From an uncultured Lachnospiraceae bacterium (lineage in GTDB: Bacteria; Bacillota; Clostridia; Lachnospirales; Lachnospiraceae), in the NCBI GenBank assembly GCA_910588865.1, contig CAJUSJ010000035.1:1-40111 (forward strand): 40,111 nucleotides of DNA. Reading direction: 5' to 3'. Shown piece after piece: positions 15,852 to 24,400 of this stretch. Both the position numbers and the translations under genes were made by a program. Below the pieces are notes generated by a model. It searched no databases, had not been told where the DNA came from, and was given only the letters and a program-made list of their open reading frames with translations. Numbering within the stretch: the first letter of the stretch is position 1; each line of letters opens with the position of its first letter.

Positions 15852-15889
15852 AAAAAGACCTGCCGCTGTTTTTTGCAGCAACAGGTCTT
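15852..15889 (-). terminator. Terminator of the DAHP synthase gene
   Basis: Read on the minus strand, AAGACCTG (15882-15889) pairs with CAGGTCTT (15855-15862), with an inner CTG/CAG extension around an A6 loop, and is followed by TTTTT. It lies 37 bases beyond the gene's stop. Confidence 0.85.
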
Positions 15890-15925
15890 CTGCGTGACAG
15901 TATAGAACGATGTGAACCGGGGTTA

Positions 15926-16954
15926 TCACAACCCCTCCGCGATCTCATAGATAAGCTTCTCTGAGTCCTCCCACCCAAGACATGGGTCTGTAATGGATTT
16001 GCCGTAACAGTGTTCCCCTATCTTCTGGTTTCCAGGCTCAATGTAGCTCTCGATCATAACCCCCTTCACCATGTCATGGATCTCCGGGCTGTGGCGGCGG
16101 CTGTGGAGAACCTCCTTGACAATGCGGATCTGCTCCTGATACTGCTTGCCGGAGTTTGAGTGGTTGCCGTCCACGATGCAGGCCGGGTTCACAAGATTCC
16201 GCTCATTGTAGAGATGGTGGAGCAGGATCAGATCCTCATAGTGGTAGTTGGGAAGATTCTGGCCATGCTTGTTCACCGCTCCCCGCAGAATGGTGTGGGC
16301 CAGCGGGTTGCCGGGAGTCCTTACCTCCCACCCCCGGAAGATAAATTCGTGGGAGCCCTGAGCTGCCACAACGGAGTTGAGCATGACCGACAGGTCGCCG
16401 CTGGTGGGATTTTTCATGCCGACAGGCACATCACAGCCGCTGGCCACCAGGCGGTGCTGCTGATTCTCCACGGACCGCGCGCCTACGGCTATGTAGGACA
16501 TAAGATCATCCAGGTACCTTAAGTTCTCAGGGTAGAGCATCTCGTCCGCGGTGGTGAGCCCGGTCTCTTGCACCACATGCATGTGCATTTTCCGAATAGC
16601 GATCAGGCCCTCGTACATGTTGGGCTGCTTCTCCGGGTCAGGCTGGTGGAGGAGCCCCTTATAGCCCTCCCCTGTGGTCCGGGGTTTGTTGGTGTAGACC
16701 CGGGGGATGATGATGACCTTGTCCTTCACTTTCTCCTGGACCGGAACCAGCCGGGTGGCGTAATCCAGCATGGCCTCCTCATTGTCAGCGGAACAGGGGC
16801 CAATGATCACCAGGAAGCGCTGGCTCTTCCCTGTGAGCACATCTTTGATCTCCTGATCCCGTTTTTCTTTCAAAGCCGCCATCCCTTTGGGGAGGGGAAA
16901 CTGCTCCCGGATCTCGGCCGGGGAGGGCAGCATGTTCATAAATTCAAGTCCCAT
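15926..16954 (-). CDS. 3-deoxy-7-phosphoheptulonate (DAHP) synthase, AroF/G/H type
   Basis: First enzyme of the shikimate pathway; it condenses PEP with erythrose 4-phosphate. 342 residues, of the type Ia class related to E. coli AroF/G/H. Visible: IIGPCSADNEEAMLDYA, the RVYTNKPRTT active-site loop, AVGARSVENQQHR, PVGMKNPTSGDL, the VDGNHSNSGKQ substrate loop, and the C-terminal GKSITDPCLGWEDSE. Start ATG 16954 is chosen for AAGGAG directly upstream; the frame is open to 17011 but that part looks like leader. The operon seems to hold only this gene, with its own promoter and terminator. Which aromatic amino acid inhibits it cannot be read here. Confidence 0.95.
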   Translation of the reverse strand: MGLEFMNMLPSPAEIREQFPLPKGMAALKEKRDQEIKDVLTGKSQRFLVIIGPCSADNEEAMLDYATRLVPVQEKVKDKVIIIPRVYTNKPRTTGEGYKGLLHQPDPEKQPNMYEGLIAIRKMHMHVVQETGLTTADEMLYPENLRYLDDLMSYIAVGARSVENQQHRLVASGCDVPVGMKNPTSGDLSVMLNSVVAAQGSHEFIFRGWEVRTPGNPLAHTILRGAVNKHGQNLPNYHYEDLILLHHLYNERNLVNPACIVDGNHSNSGKQYQEQIRIVKEVLHSRRHSPEIHDMVKGVMIESYIEPGNQKIGEHCYGKSITDPCLGWEDSEKLIYEIAEGL

Positions 16955-16975
16955 AGTTGTTCTCCTTGTGCCCTG

Positions 16976-16993
16976 GGGGCTGTGGACAGCCCC
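16976..16993 (-). other. Hairpin in the DAHP synthase leader
   Basis: A perfect GGGGCTGT/ACAGCCCC dyad about 22 bases upstream of the start codon. On the plus strand it is followed by TTTTTGTTTT and would look like a terminator, but no plus-strand gene precedes it. A leader structure of the minus-strand gene is more likely. Confidence 0.5.
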
Positions 16994-17029
16994 TTTTTGT
17001 TTTACTTGCACGCTTTAAAGCGACAACTT

Positions 17030-17058
17030 ATTATAATACAAAAGTTTTAAAAACGCAA
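17030..17058 (-). promoter_or_regulatory. Promoter of the DAHP synthase gene
   Basis: Minus strand TTGCGT (17053-17058), 17-bp spacer, TATAAT (17030-17035). The leader of about 70 bases includes the palindrome CGCTTTAAAGCG (17011-17022) and the hairpin at 16976-16993. Confidence 0.65.
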
Positions 17059-17104
17059 TGGATATTTTGTGGATAGTGAGGTCCAAAGCATGGAGTGTGT
17101 TGCT

Positions 17105-17128
17105 GTTCACATGCCCCCAACAGTAACC
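17105..17128. repeat. Short GTTCACATGC / CAGTAACC repeat
   Basis: GTTCACATGC (17105-17114) followed 16 bases on by CAGTAACC (17121-17128). The same arrangement recurs at 32906-32928, and inverted at 32446-32472. Marks a short dispersed element in the non-coding stretch between the DAHP synthase gene and the PH-domain gene. Confidence 0.5.
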
Positions 17129-17152
17129 ACCTGGCCGGCAAAGGCTCTGCTG

Positions 17153-17572
17153 TCACATGGGCCGGTGATCCAAGTCACAGAATCCGTCGTCGTCCGCGTC
17201 CGTGTGTTCATGGGCTGGGCCTCCATAGAATTCCTTGCCCACCACATTGCGGGACTGGCGGCATTCCTCAATAGCCTGGGACAGAAACCTGCGGACTTCC
17301 ATTGGCCTTTTAATATTTTTCAGAACGATCTCCGGGGTGGCATCCACCTTGGTCTTGAGGATGATATCTCCTGTGCCGAAGATCTTGCCCCCAAAAGTCT
17401 GGTGGAAGGTGAGGTCCACGATGCGGTAGAGGAGGGTCTCGTCTAAGGTGGTGTTTAAAAGCCCCTGTTTGATCATCAGCCGGTCGTCTTCAATATAGTA
17501 GGTGGTGAAGCTGATGGGAAACCAGAGATGATGTTTTTTATCTTTCCATAAATAGCTGTTTTGATCTGCCAT
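17153..17572 (-). CDS. PH domain-containing protein with an Asp-rich tail
   Basis: A 139-residue cytosolic protein. Residues 10-100 fit the bacterial PH-like fold (YdbS/bPH2): FTTYYIEDDRLMIKQGLLNTTLDETLLYRIVDL is the usual strand-turn pattern, followed by TGDIILKTKVD. A helix follows (RRFLSQAIEECRQS). The tail HEHTDADDDGFCDLDH looks like a DxDxDG calcium-binding loop of the kind seen in extracellular repeat proteins, yet no signal peptide or membrane segment is present. Start ATG 17572. Stands alone; function unknown. Confidence 0.72.
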   Translation of the reverse strand: MADQNSYLWKDKKHHLWFPISFTTYYIEDDRLMIKQGLLNTTLDETLLYRIVDLTFHQTFGGKIFGTGDIILKTKVDATPEIVLKNIKRPMEVRRFLSQAIEECRQSRNVVGKEFYGGPAHEHTDADDDGFCDLDHRPM

Positions 17573-17756
17573 GGCATTATCCTTCTTTCTATAATAATCT
17601 TGTTCAGGTTTAGTGTACCACAGAAGAGGATACCTGTCACCACTGGTTCTGGGATTTTACCTCAATCTCCTTGCCCTTGGGGGTTGCCGCTCACAGGTGC
17701 CCTGTGAACGTAACAGCGTGTGCTTTGACTCCATAACGGTACTGGCCCATGACAAG

Positions 17757-18623
17757 TCAGCGGGGTGATTCGTCATGGTGGGAACTGTAACGGATCTCCC
17801 CCATAACATTGCGGTGAGTCTTGCGGTAGCTGGAGGGGGTCATGCCGGTCACCATCTTAAAGACCCGGTTAAAATGGGTGATGTTGGAAAAGCCGGTCTC
17901 TTTGCTGATCTGGGTAATATTCTTGTCCGTCTCCATAAATTTTCGCTGGGCGTTCATGATCCTGGTGATATTGATATACTGGATGACAGTGCTGTTGGTA
18001 TAGTGCTTGAATTCCCGGCACAGGTAGTAAGGGCTGATGTAGAACTTTCTGGCCAGCTGTTCCAGGCAGAGCTCCTCCTGGTAATGATTGTGGATATAGC
18101 TGATGACCTGGCTCATGCGGCTCTGCTGGCCCCCGGTGTTCATTGCCAGCTTCTGGGTCTGGAATATCATAGTGTAGAGGAGCAGGTTGAGAAGGGTGTG
18201 GCGGTAGCCCTGCTGCAGCCCGGAGGAGATGTCCGTCTGCTCCAGAAGGGTCTCTAAGATCCTGTGGAGAAGGACCTGAACCCTGAGTTCGGGGCGGTAG
18301 ACTCCGTTCCCCTGGTCCAGAAGTTCCAAAAGTTCCTGGGAGGCGATCTCCTCCCGCTGAAAATACAGGACGATCCTCTTGAAGGGGATGTTCTCTTCAC
18401 CGTAGGAACGGTGCATGATGTAGGGGGAAAACAGGATCAGCTGTCCCGGGGAGAGAGGGTACAGATTGTCCTGGAGCATGTGGTACCGTTCTCCCTCCTC
18501 CAGATAATAAATCTCATAGTAGTTGTGATAGTGGGACTTGAACATATTGTCGTTTACCCCGCCTATGCGTTCACAGGCGATGCTGCTCCCCTGCGCCATC
18601 TGAATCCCTGCCTGGTCGATCAA
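17757..18623 (-). CDS. AraC family transcriptional regulator
   Basis: A 288-residue regulator. The N-terminal half is a cupin-type sensing domain (HYHNYYEIYYLEEGERYHML...LSPGQLILFSPYIMHRSYG). The C-terminal 100 residues carry the two helix-turn-helix units (LCLEQLARKFYISPYYLCREFKHYTN and ITQISKETGFSNITHFNRVFKMVTGMTPSSYRK). Divergent from the GH31-TRAP genes, so it most likely senses the substrate or product of that system and controls both directions. Start ATG 18623 has GGGAGGG upstream. Confidence 0.92.
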   Translation of the reverse strand: MIDQAGIQMAQGSSIACERIGGVNDNMFKSHYHNYYEIYYLEEGERYHMLQDNLYPLSPGQLILFSPYIMHRSYGEENIPFKRIVLYFQREEIASQELLELLDQGNGVYRPELRVQVLLHRILETLLEQTDISSGLQQGYRHTLLNLLLYTMIFQTQKLAMNTGGQQSRMSQVISYIHNHYQEELCLEQLARKFYISPYYLCREFKHYTNSTVIQYINITRIMNAQRKFMETDKNITQISKETGFSNITHFNRVFKMVTGMTPSSYRKTHRNVMGEIRYSSHHDESPR

Positions 18624-18664
18624 ATCGGTTCCCTCCCTGTTAAAATAAAAAATTACCCCAAAAA

Positions 18665-18678
18665 TGTAAGCACTTTCA
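18665..18678. promoter_or_regulatory. cre-like site between the AraC and GH31 genes
   Basis: TGTAAGCACTTTCA matches the CcpA operator consensus TGWAANCGNTNWCA at all fixed positions but one (the central CG reads CA). It lies in the shared regulatory region of the divergent genes, where catabolite repression of a carbohydrate operon would be expected. The mismatch is at a well-conserved position, so it may be weak or bind another regulator. Confidence 0.5.
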
Positions 18679-18835
18679 TGAAAAATTTATATAAATAGAA
18701 TAACATCTTTTGGAAAAAAGAGCAAGATATGTTTAATAATTATATATTTCAGGCAAAATCTGTCTAGTATTGACCATGGATTTTGATTATGATGAGATTA
18801 CAAACTTGTTTAGTAAAAAAGGAGGAAAAGCAAAA

Positions 18836-21337
18836 GTGAAGATCTGTACCAAAGTTCTCCAAGTAGTTCAGAAACAAAATGGATTTTCAATCCTCACAGA
18901 CGGTGTGGAGATCCGGCTGATGTTTGTCACGGATTCCATCGTGCGGATCCGTGCGGGGTTTGACGGAGATTTCGCGGAGGAGTCCTACAGCCTGGTGATG
19001 ACGGCCTGGGAGGACCGGATGGACGATTTTATGAAACCGTATCGAAGACGTGTGGAGCCGGCAAAGGCGGTTCTGACAGACGAGGACAGCCAGGCGGTCA
19101 TCCAGGGAAAGCTTCTGAAGGTGGTTGTGGAGAAGGAACCATTTAGGATCTGCGTCTATGACCAGGAGGGGACCATGCTTCACGGGGACATCGTGGACCT
19201 GGCCTATCAGGAGGACAGCAACCACAGAAGGATCCACACCAGCGAGATCAGCGCCGACGATTGCTTCTACGGGTTTGGGGAGAAGAGCGGACCGTTTAAT
19301 AAGGCCCAGAAGTTCATGAGCATGAGCCCAAAGGACGCGATGGGCTACAATCCCAGGGAGACGGACTCCCTGTACAAGCATATTCCATTCTATATCAAGC
19401 TGAACCGGACCACGAAAAAGGCAGCAGGCTATTTTTATCACAACACCTATGAATGTGATTTTGACATGGGACGGGAGAAGAGCAATTACTGGAAAACGCA
19501 CAGCCGCTACCGGGTTGACGGGGGAGATATTGACCTGTTCCTCATCGCGGGCCCCACGGTGAGAGCGGTGGTGGAGAGGTACACGGACCTGACGGGAAAG
19601 TCCGCACTGCTGCCCCGGTACGCCTTAGGGTATCTGGGATCCTCCATGTACTATCCGGAGCTGGAGGCGGACTGTGACGACGCTATCGTGGACTTTATCG
19701 ACACCACCAGGGAGGAGAAGATCCCGGTGGACGGGTTTCAGCTGTCCTCCGGCTACTGTACGGTTGAGACGGACAAGGGAGTCAAAAGGTGCGTGTTTAC
19801 CTGGAACAAAAAACGGTTTAAGGATCCCAAAGAGTTCTTTAAACAGATGGGGGACAGAGGCATCACAGTGACGCCCAATGTAAAGCCGGGAATCCTGCTG
19901 ATTCACCCTAAGCTGGAAGAGATGAAGGCAAAAGGGATGTTTATAAAGTCCAGCGTCAGCGACCAGCCGGCCACCGGCACCTGGTGGGGAGGAACCGGAA
20001 TGTTCGTGGATTACACCAGCCAGGTCACCCGGGACAACTGGAAAAAGCTTCTGAAGGAAAATGTGCTGGAATACGGAACCTGCTCCATCTGGAACGACAA
20101 CTGTGAGTATGACAGCGTGGTGGACAAGGACAGCCGGTGCGATTTTGAGGGGAAAGGCGGGACCATAGGGCAGCTTAAGTCGGTGATGTCCAACATTATG
20201 TGCCATATCACAGACGAGGCTATCCGGGAGACCTTTGACAACACCAGACCCTATATTGTCTGCAGGTCCGGACACTGCGGGATTCAGCGGTACGCCCAGA
20301 CCTGGGCAGGGGATAACTTAACCTGCTGGGATTCCTTAAAATACAACATCGCCACTATCCTGGGGATGGGCCTGTCGGGAGTGGCAAGCCAGGGATGCGA
20401 TATTGGAGGCTTCTACGGGCCAGCGCCGGAGAAGGAACTGTTTGTGCGCTGGATCCAGAACGGGATCTTCCAGCCCCGATTCTCCATCCACTCCACCAAC
20501 ACGGACAATACGGTGACAGAGCCCTGGATGTACAGTGACTGTAAAGACATGATACGCCAGGCCATCCGGTTCCGCTATGCCCTGAGTCCATATTTTTACT
20601 CCCTGACCTACAGGGCCCATGAGACAGGACTTCCCATTATGGAGCCCATGTGCGGCGCGTTCCAGAACGACCCCAACTGCTACGAGGAGGGAGTGGACTT
20701 TATGCTTGGCGATTCTCTTCTGGTGGCCAATGTGGTGGAAAAGGGAGCCCGCTCCAGAAGGATTTATCTGCCAAAAGGCCAGACCTTCTATGATTTTTAT
20801 ACCAGAGAGGCCTATGAGGGTGGCCAGACCATTGAGGTGCCGGTGGAGCTTTCCAGCATCCCTCTTTATGTAAAGAGCGGGGCCATTATTCCCATGGCCA
20901 TCAATGAGATCGATAACTTAAAAACCGAGCAGGCCACCGGGATCTCCCTCTTATGCGCTCCGGACACAGACAGCCGGTTTACCCTGTACGAGGATGACGG
21001 CATTTCCATGGACTATGAGAAGGGAAACTATTTGAAGACCTTTATCACCGTGACGGCAGGGGAGAGGACCTATGTGGAATTCAGGCAGGAAGGCTCCTAC
21101 GAAACCGCTGTGGAAGACCTGTACCTTGATATGATCCACAGGGAGAAATCGCCCTATTGGGTGACCATAGACGGAAAAGAGATTTCCCATTTTCTCCACA
21201 GACGGAAGTTTGAGGAGGCAGAGGAGGGCTGGTACTACAGCCAGAGGCTGAAATCCGTGGAGATCAAATACAAGAACCCGAAAAAAGATCACAAGATCCT
21301 GGTTTCCTTTGAACAGTTCGATCTGATCGGGATGTAA
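18836..21337 (+). CDS. Glycoside hydrolase family 31
   Basis: A cytosolic retaining alpha-glycosidase, 833 residues. Domain order: N-terminal beta-sandwich (IRLMFVTDSIVRIRAGF), a (beta/alpha)8 barrel with GFQLSSGYCT, nucleophile candidate D421 in IWNDNCEYD, and acid/base candidate D493 in TWAGDN after SGHCGIQRYAQ; then C-terminal sheets ending in LYVKSGAIIPM and the TLYEDDG motif. No signal peptide, so it acts on imported sugars. Start: GTG 18836 has GGAGG at 18821-18825 and fits the family N-terminus; an ATG at 18776 is in frame but has no ribosome site. It leads an operon with a TRAP transporter. Specificity (glucoside, xyloside, sulfoquinovoside or other) cannot be decided here. Confidence 0.9.
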   Translation: MKICTKVLQVVQKQNGFSILTDGVEIRLMFVTDSIVRIRAGFDGDFAEESYSLVMTAWEDRMDDFMKPYRRRVEPAKAVLTDEDSQAVIQGKLLKVVVEKEPFRICVYDQEGTMLHGDIVDLAYQEDSNHRRIHTSEISADDCFYGFGEKSGPFNKAQKFMSMSPKDAMGYNPRETDSLYKHIPFYIKLNRTTKKAAGYFYHNTYECDFDMGREKSNYWKTHSRYRVDGGDIDLFLIAGPTVRAVVERYTDLTGKSALLPRYALGYLGSSMYYPELEADCDDAIVDFIDTTREEKIPVDGFQLSSGYCTVETDKGVKRCVFTWNKKRFKDPKEFFKQMGDRGITVTPNVKPGILLIHPKLEEMKAKGMFIKSSVSDQPATGTWWGGTGMFVDYTSQVTRDNWKKLLKENVLEYGTCSIWNDNCEYDSVVDKDSRCDFEGKGGTIGQLKSVMSNIMCHITDEAIRETFDNTRPYIVCRSGHCGIQRYAQTWAGDNLTCWDSLKYNIATILGMGLSGVASQGCDIGGFYGPAPEKELFVRWIQNGIFQPRFSIHSTNTDNTVTEPWMYSDCKDMIRQAIRFRYALSPYFYSLTYRAHETGLPIMEPMCGAFQNDPNCYEEGVDFMLGDSLLVANVVEKGARSRRIYLPKGQTFYDFYTREAYEGGQTIEVPVELSSIPLYVKSGAIIPMAINEIDNLKTEQATGISLLCAPDTDSRFTLYEDDGISMDYEKGNYLKTFITVTAGERTYVEFRQEGSYETAVEDLYLDMIHREKSPYWVTIDGKEISHFLHRRKFEEAEEGWYYSQRLKSVEIKYKNPKKDHKILVSFEQFDLIGM

Positions 21338-21351
21338 AGGAGGTAATGACA

Positions 21352-22374
21352 ATGAAAAAATTCGCGGCAGTCGCGGCGGCTCTGGCTCTGTCAGTTATGA
21401 CCATGGCCGGGTGCGCCCAGAGCGGGGCGGGAACCAGCACGGAAGCCACCCCGGATAATCCTATGATCCTGACCCTGGCTCACGGCCTCAGTGAGGTTCA
21501 CACGGTTCACATTGCCATGCTGGAGTTCGCCCAGGAGGTGGAGGAGAGAACCAACGGCAGGATCAAGGTCCAGATCTTCCCAAACGGACAGCTGGGATCG
21601 GAAAATGAGAACATGGAACAGCTGATGGCAGGCGTCATCTCCATGACAAAAGTGTCTGCCCCAGGTCTGGCCACTTACAATGAGTCCTACCACACTTTTG
21701 GACTTCCCTATATTTTTGATGACACAGAAGACTTTTACCACATTATGGATTCCCAGCAGATGGAAGATTTCTTCCTGTCCTCAGAGGATGACGGCTTTGT
21801 CACACTGACCTATTACACATCAGGCGCGCGCTCCTTCTACACCAAAGACCGGGCAGTGCGGGTGCCGGAGGATCTGAAGGGGCTGAAGATCCGCGTGCAG
21901 GACATGAAATCCCAGACCGACATGTTAAAGGCCCTAGGCGGGATCCCTGTGGCCATGTCCTATGGAGACGTCTACACTTCCCTCCAGACCGGAATCATCG
22001 ACGGTACGGAGAACAATGAGACAGCGCTGACTACAGGAAAACACGGGGAGATCTGTAAAGTGTACTCCACAGACCAGCACGCCATGATCCCCGACGTTAT
22101 GGTCATGAGCGCCAAGGTGTGGAAAAACATCAGCCCTGAGGATCAGCAGATCATCTTAGAGGCTGCCCACAGATCCACGGACAGCCATAAGGTGGCATGG
22201 GACGGGGCTATTGAGGAGGCCATAGAGGAGGCAAAGACCCAGATGAATGTAGAGTTTGTGGATGATGTGGACAAAGAGGCGTTCCGCCAGGCCACCAGTG
22301 GCATGGTGGCTGAGTACTGCCAGGAATATCCGGGAGTACAGGCTCTGCTTGACATCATCAATTCTGTGGAATAG
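21352..22374 (+). CDS. TRAP transporter solute-binding lipoprotein (DctP family)
   Basis: A 340-residue extracytoplasmic binding protein. It has a lipoprotein signal ending in TMAGC with C21 as lipidation site, then the DctP fold: ILTLAHGLSEVHTVH, IKVQIFPNGQLGSENE, GARSFYTKDRAV, the LKGLKIRVQDMKSQ segment whose Arg normally pairs with the ligand carboxylate, and GIIDGTENNETAL. Start ATG 21352 sits 8 bases after AAAGGAGG, better than ATG 21346. The presence of a TRAP system suggests an acidic ligand, such as a uronic or other sugar acid, but that is inference. Confidence 0.93.
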   Translation: MKKFAAVAAALALSVMTMAGCAQSGAGTSTEATPDNPMILTLAHGLSEVHTVHIAMLEFAQEVEERTNGRIKVQIFPNGQLGSENENMEQLMAGVISMTKVSAPGLATYNESYHTFGLPYIFDDTEDFYHIMDSQQMEDFFLSSEDDGFVTLTYYTSGARSFYTKDRAVRVPEDLKGLKIRVQDMKSQTDMLKALGGIPVAMSYGDVYTSLQTGIIDGTENNETALTTGKHGEICKVYSTDQHAMIPDVMVMSAKVWKNISPEDQQIILEAAHRSTDSHKVAWDGAIEEAIEEAKTQMNVEFVDDVDKEAFRQATSGMVAEYCQEYPGVQALLDIINSVE

Positions 22375-22389
22375 GAGGGAGGACTACAT

Positions 22390-22890
22390 ATGAAAGAACT
22401 GCTGACCGTTATTAAGAAATGGATGACCAGGATCCTGTCAGGGATCGCCACGGTCCTTCTGTCTGTCATGACCCTGCTGGTGCTGTACCAGGTATTTACC
22501 CGCTATGTCTTAAACAGTCCCGCGGCTTTTACCGAGGAACTGGTAAGGTATTTCCTGATCTGGACAGGGTTTGTGGGAGCCGCCTACGCCTTTATCACCA
22601 GGGAACATATGTGCCTGGTCCTGGTGCGGGACAGCTTAAGTCCAAAGAAGAGAAGAATCCTGATGATCGGGATCGACGTGCTGATCCTGGTGTTCGCTGT
22701 GTTTGTCATCACCATCGGCGGCTTTAAGCTGGCCATGAGCGCCACCAAGGTATTCTCCGCGCTGCTGGGAATCCCCAGAAGTCTGGTATATGCCATGGCT
22801 CCCGTTTCCGGGCTGTTTATCATTGTGGCCCAGATCATCAATATCTATGAGGATGTTACCGGAATAGAGATAGGAGGAAATGAATCATGA
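22390..22890 (+). CDS. TRAP transporter small permease (DctQ)
   Basis: 166 residues with four predicted membrane helices (VLLSVMTLLVLYQVFTRYVL first, AMAPVSGLFIIVAQIINIY last) and the family pattern FTEELVRYFLIWTGFVGAAYAF. It pairs with the large permease. Ribosome site GGAGGGAGG; its stop overlaps the next start by 4 bases. Confidence 0.93.
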   Translation: MKELLTVIKKWMTRILSGIATVLLSVMTLLVLYQVFTRYVLNSPAAFTEELVRYFLIWTGFVGAAYAFITREHMCLVLVRDSLSPKKRRILMIGIDVLILVFAVFVITIGGFKLAMSATKVFSALLGIPRSLVYAMAPVSGLFIIVAQIINIYEDVTGIEIGGNES

Positions 22891-24188
22891 ACATAGCACT
22901 TACCACAGCCATCCTGTTTGTTGTATTCGGCATTCTCCTGTTTCTGGGATGCCCGATCTCTGTAAGCATCGTCATATCATCTATTGTGACCGCCATATCC
23001 TCCCTGTCATGGGATCAGATTACTTTCATCACCATGCAGAAAATGAACAGCGGCGTGGAGAGCTTTTCCCTCCTGGCTATCCCTCTGTTTATCCTGGCGG
23101 GCAATATCATGAACAACGGCGGTATCGCCAGGCGTCTGGTGAATTTCGCCAAATTGTTTGTGGGCTGGATCCCAGGCTCCCTGGCCCAGGCCAACGTGGT
23201 TGGCAATATGCTCTTCGGCGCTCTGTCCGGCTCTTCCGTGGCAGCAGCTTCCGCCATGGGCGGCTGTATCTACCCGATCCAGAAGGATGAGGGGTATGAC
23301 CCGGCTTTTGCCACAGCGGTGAACATCGCCTCCGCCCCAACAGGACTTCTGATTCCGCCTACCAGCGCCTTTATCGTGTATTCCACGGTAGCCGGCGGCG
23401 TATCCATCTCCACCCTGTTTATGGCAGGCTATGTGCCGGGACTTCTCATGGGACTGGGAACCATGGTGGTGGCGTTTATCTATGCCAAAAAGCACAAGTA
23501 TCCCGTGTCAGGGAAAACACCTGTGAACGAGGCGGTAAAAGTGACCCTCCAGGCAATTCCAAGCCTGTTGCTGATCATCATTGTCATCGGCGGTATCGTA
23601 GGCGGCGTCTTCACGGCCACCGAGGGAGCGGGTATCTGTGTGCTCTACTGCGTGATCCTGTCCATCTGCTACAAGAGCATTACCATGAAATCCTTTATGA
23701 AGATCCTGGTGAACAGCGCGTGTACCAGCGGCATCATCCTGTTTTTGATCTCCGCCTCATCAGCCATGTCCTTTGTCATGGCCTACTCCGGGATCCCGGC
23801 TGCCATCAGCGCGGGCATCATGGCGATCTCCACCAACAAGATTGTCATCCTCCTGCTGATGAACGTGATTCTTCTGGTTGTGGGAATGTTCATGGACATC
23901 ACCCCGGCGATCCTGATCTTCACCCCAATCTTCCTGCCCATAGCGGAGAGCCTGGGGATGACTACCATCCAGTTCGGCGTCATGCTGATCTTCAACATGT
24001 GTATGGGAAATATCACCCCGCCTGTAGGCTCGGTCCTGTTTGTGGGATGCGGCATCAGCAAGATCCGCATTGAGGATGTGACCAAAACCCTTCTGCCATA
24101 TTTCGCGGTGCTGTTTTTGCTGCTGCTGGCAGTGACCTATGTCCCGGCCTTGTCCTTAGGAGTGCCTACTCTCATGGGTCTGATGTAA
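22887..24188 (+). CDS. TRAP transporter large permease (DctM)
   Basis: 433 residues and about 12 helices; the sodium-coupled translocation subunit. Typical segments: FSLLAIPLFILAGNIMNNGG, NVVGNMLFGALSGSSVAAASAMG, ASAPTGLLIPPTSAFIVYSTVAGGVSI, and the C-terminal MDITPAILIFTPIFLPIAESLGM and NITPPVGSVLFVG. It completes the DctPQM set behind the GH31 gene. Confidence 0.96.
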   Translation: MNIALTTAILFVVFGILLFLGCPISVSIVISSIVTAISSLSWDQITFITMQKMNSGVESFSLLAIPLFILAGNIMNNGGIARRLVNFAKLFVGWIPGSLAQANVVGNMLFGALSGSSVAAASAMGGCIYPIQKDEGYDPAFATAVNIASAPTGLLIPPTSAFIVYSTVAGGVSISTLFMAGYVPGLLMGLGTMVVAFIYAKKHKYPVSGKTPVNEAVKVTLQAIPSLLLIIIVIGGIVGGVFTATEGAGICVLYCVILSICYKSITMKSFMKILVNSACTSGIILFLISASSAMSFVMAYSGIPAAISAGIMAISTNKIVILLLMNVILLVVGMFMDITPAILIFTPIFLPIAESLGMTTIQFGVMLIFNMCMGNITPPVGSVLFVGCGISKIRIEDVTKTLLPYFAVLFLLLLAVTYVPALSLGVPTLMGLM

Positions 24189-24269
24189 CCTTGCGGGTTA
24201 TGTCAAGACTTTTGGAAAGCCTATCCTTTGGTGGCGGTGGGACCGAACGCGCCGGATCGTTCATCTGCC

Positions 24270-24311
24270 CCGGAGCTGTTCCTCTTTTTAAAGGGACGGC
24301 TTCGGTTTTTT
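24270..24311 (+). terminator. Terminator of the GH31-TRAP operon
   Basis: CCGGAGCTGTTCC (24270-24282) pairs with GGGACGGCTTCGG (24293-24305), allowing G-U pairs, followed by six T. The rest of 24189-24400 holds only the next promoter. Confidence 0.85.
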
Positions 24312-24336
24312 GTGTCTCTTTGTGTTTAAAGTTTAA

Positions 24337-24366
24337 TTGCGGCCAATGGCGGCGGTATGGTATAAT
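24337..24366 (+). promoter_or_regulatory. Promoter of the methyltransferase-nuclease pair
   Basis: TTGCGG (24337-24342), 18-bp spacer, TATAAT (24361-24366); leader of about 28 bases. I see no inverted repeat typical of a controller-protein box. Confidence 0.55.
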
Positions 24367-24400
24367 GTATAAAACAATTGTATTTTCTGAGGAGACCAGG

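Noticed and set aside
16974..17003. Plus-strand terminator-like hairpin with T run
   Set aside because: No plus-strand gene precedes it; it lies in the leader of the minus-strand DAHP synthase gene.
24191..24400. N-terminal extension of the methyltransferase by 70 codons
   Set aside because: The extension crosses a clear terminator and the promoter; ATG 24401 has a good ribosome site and the family N-terminus.
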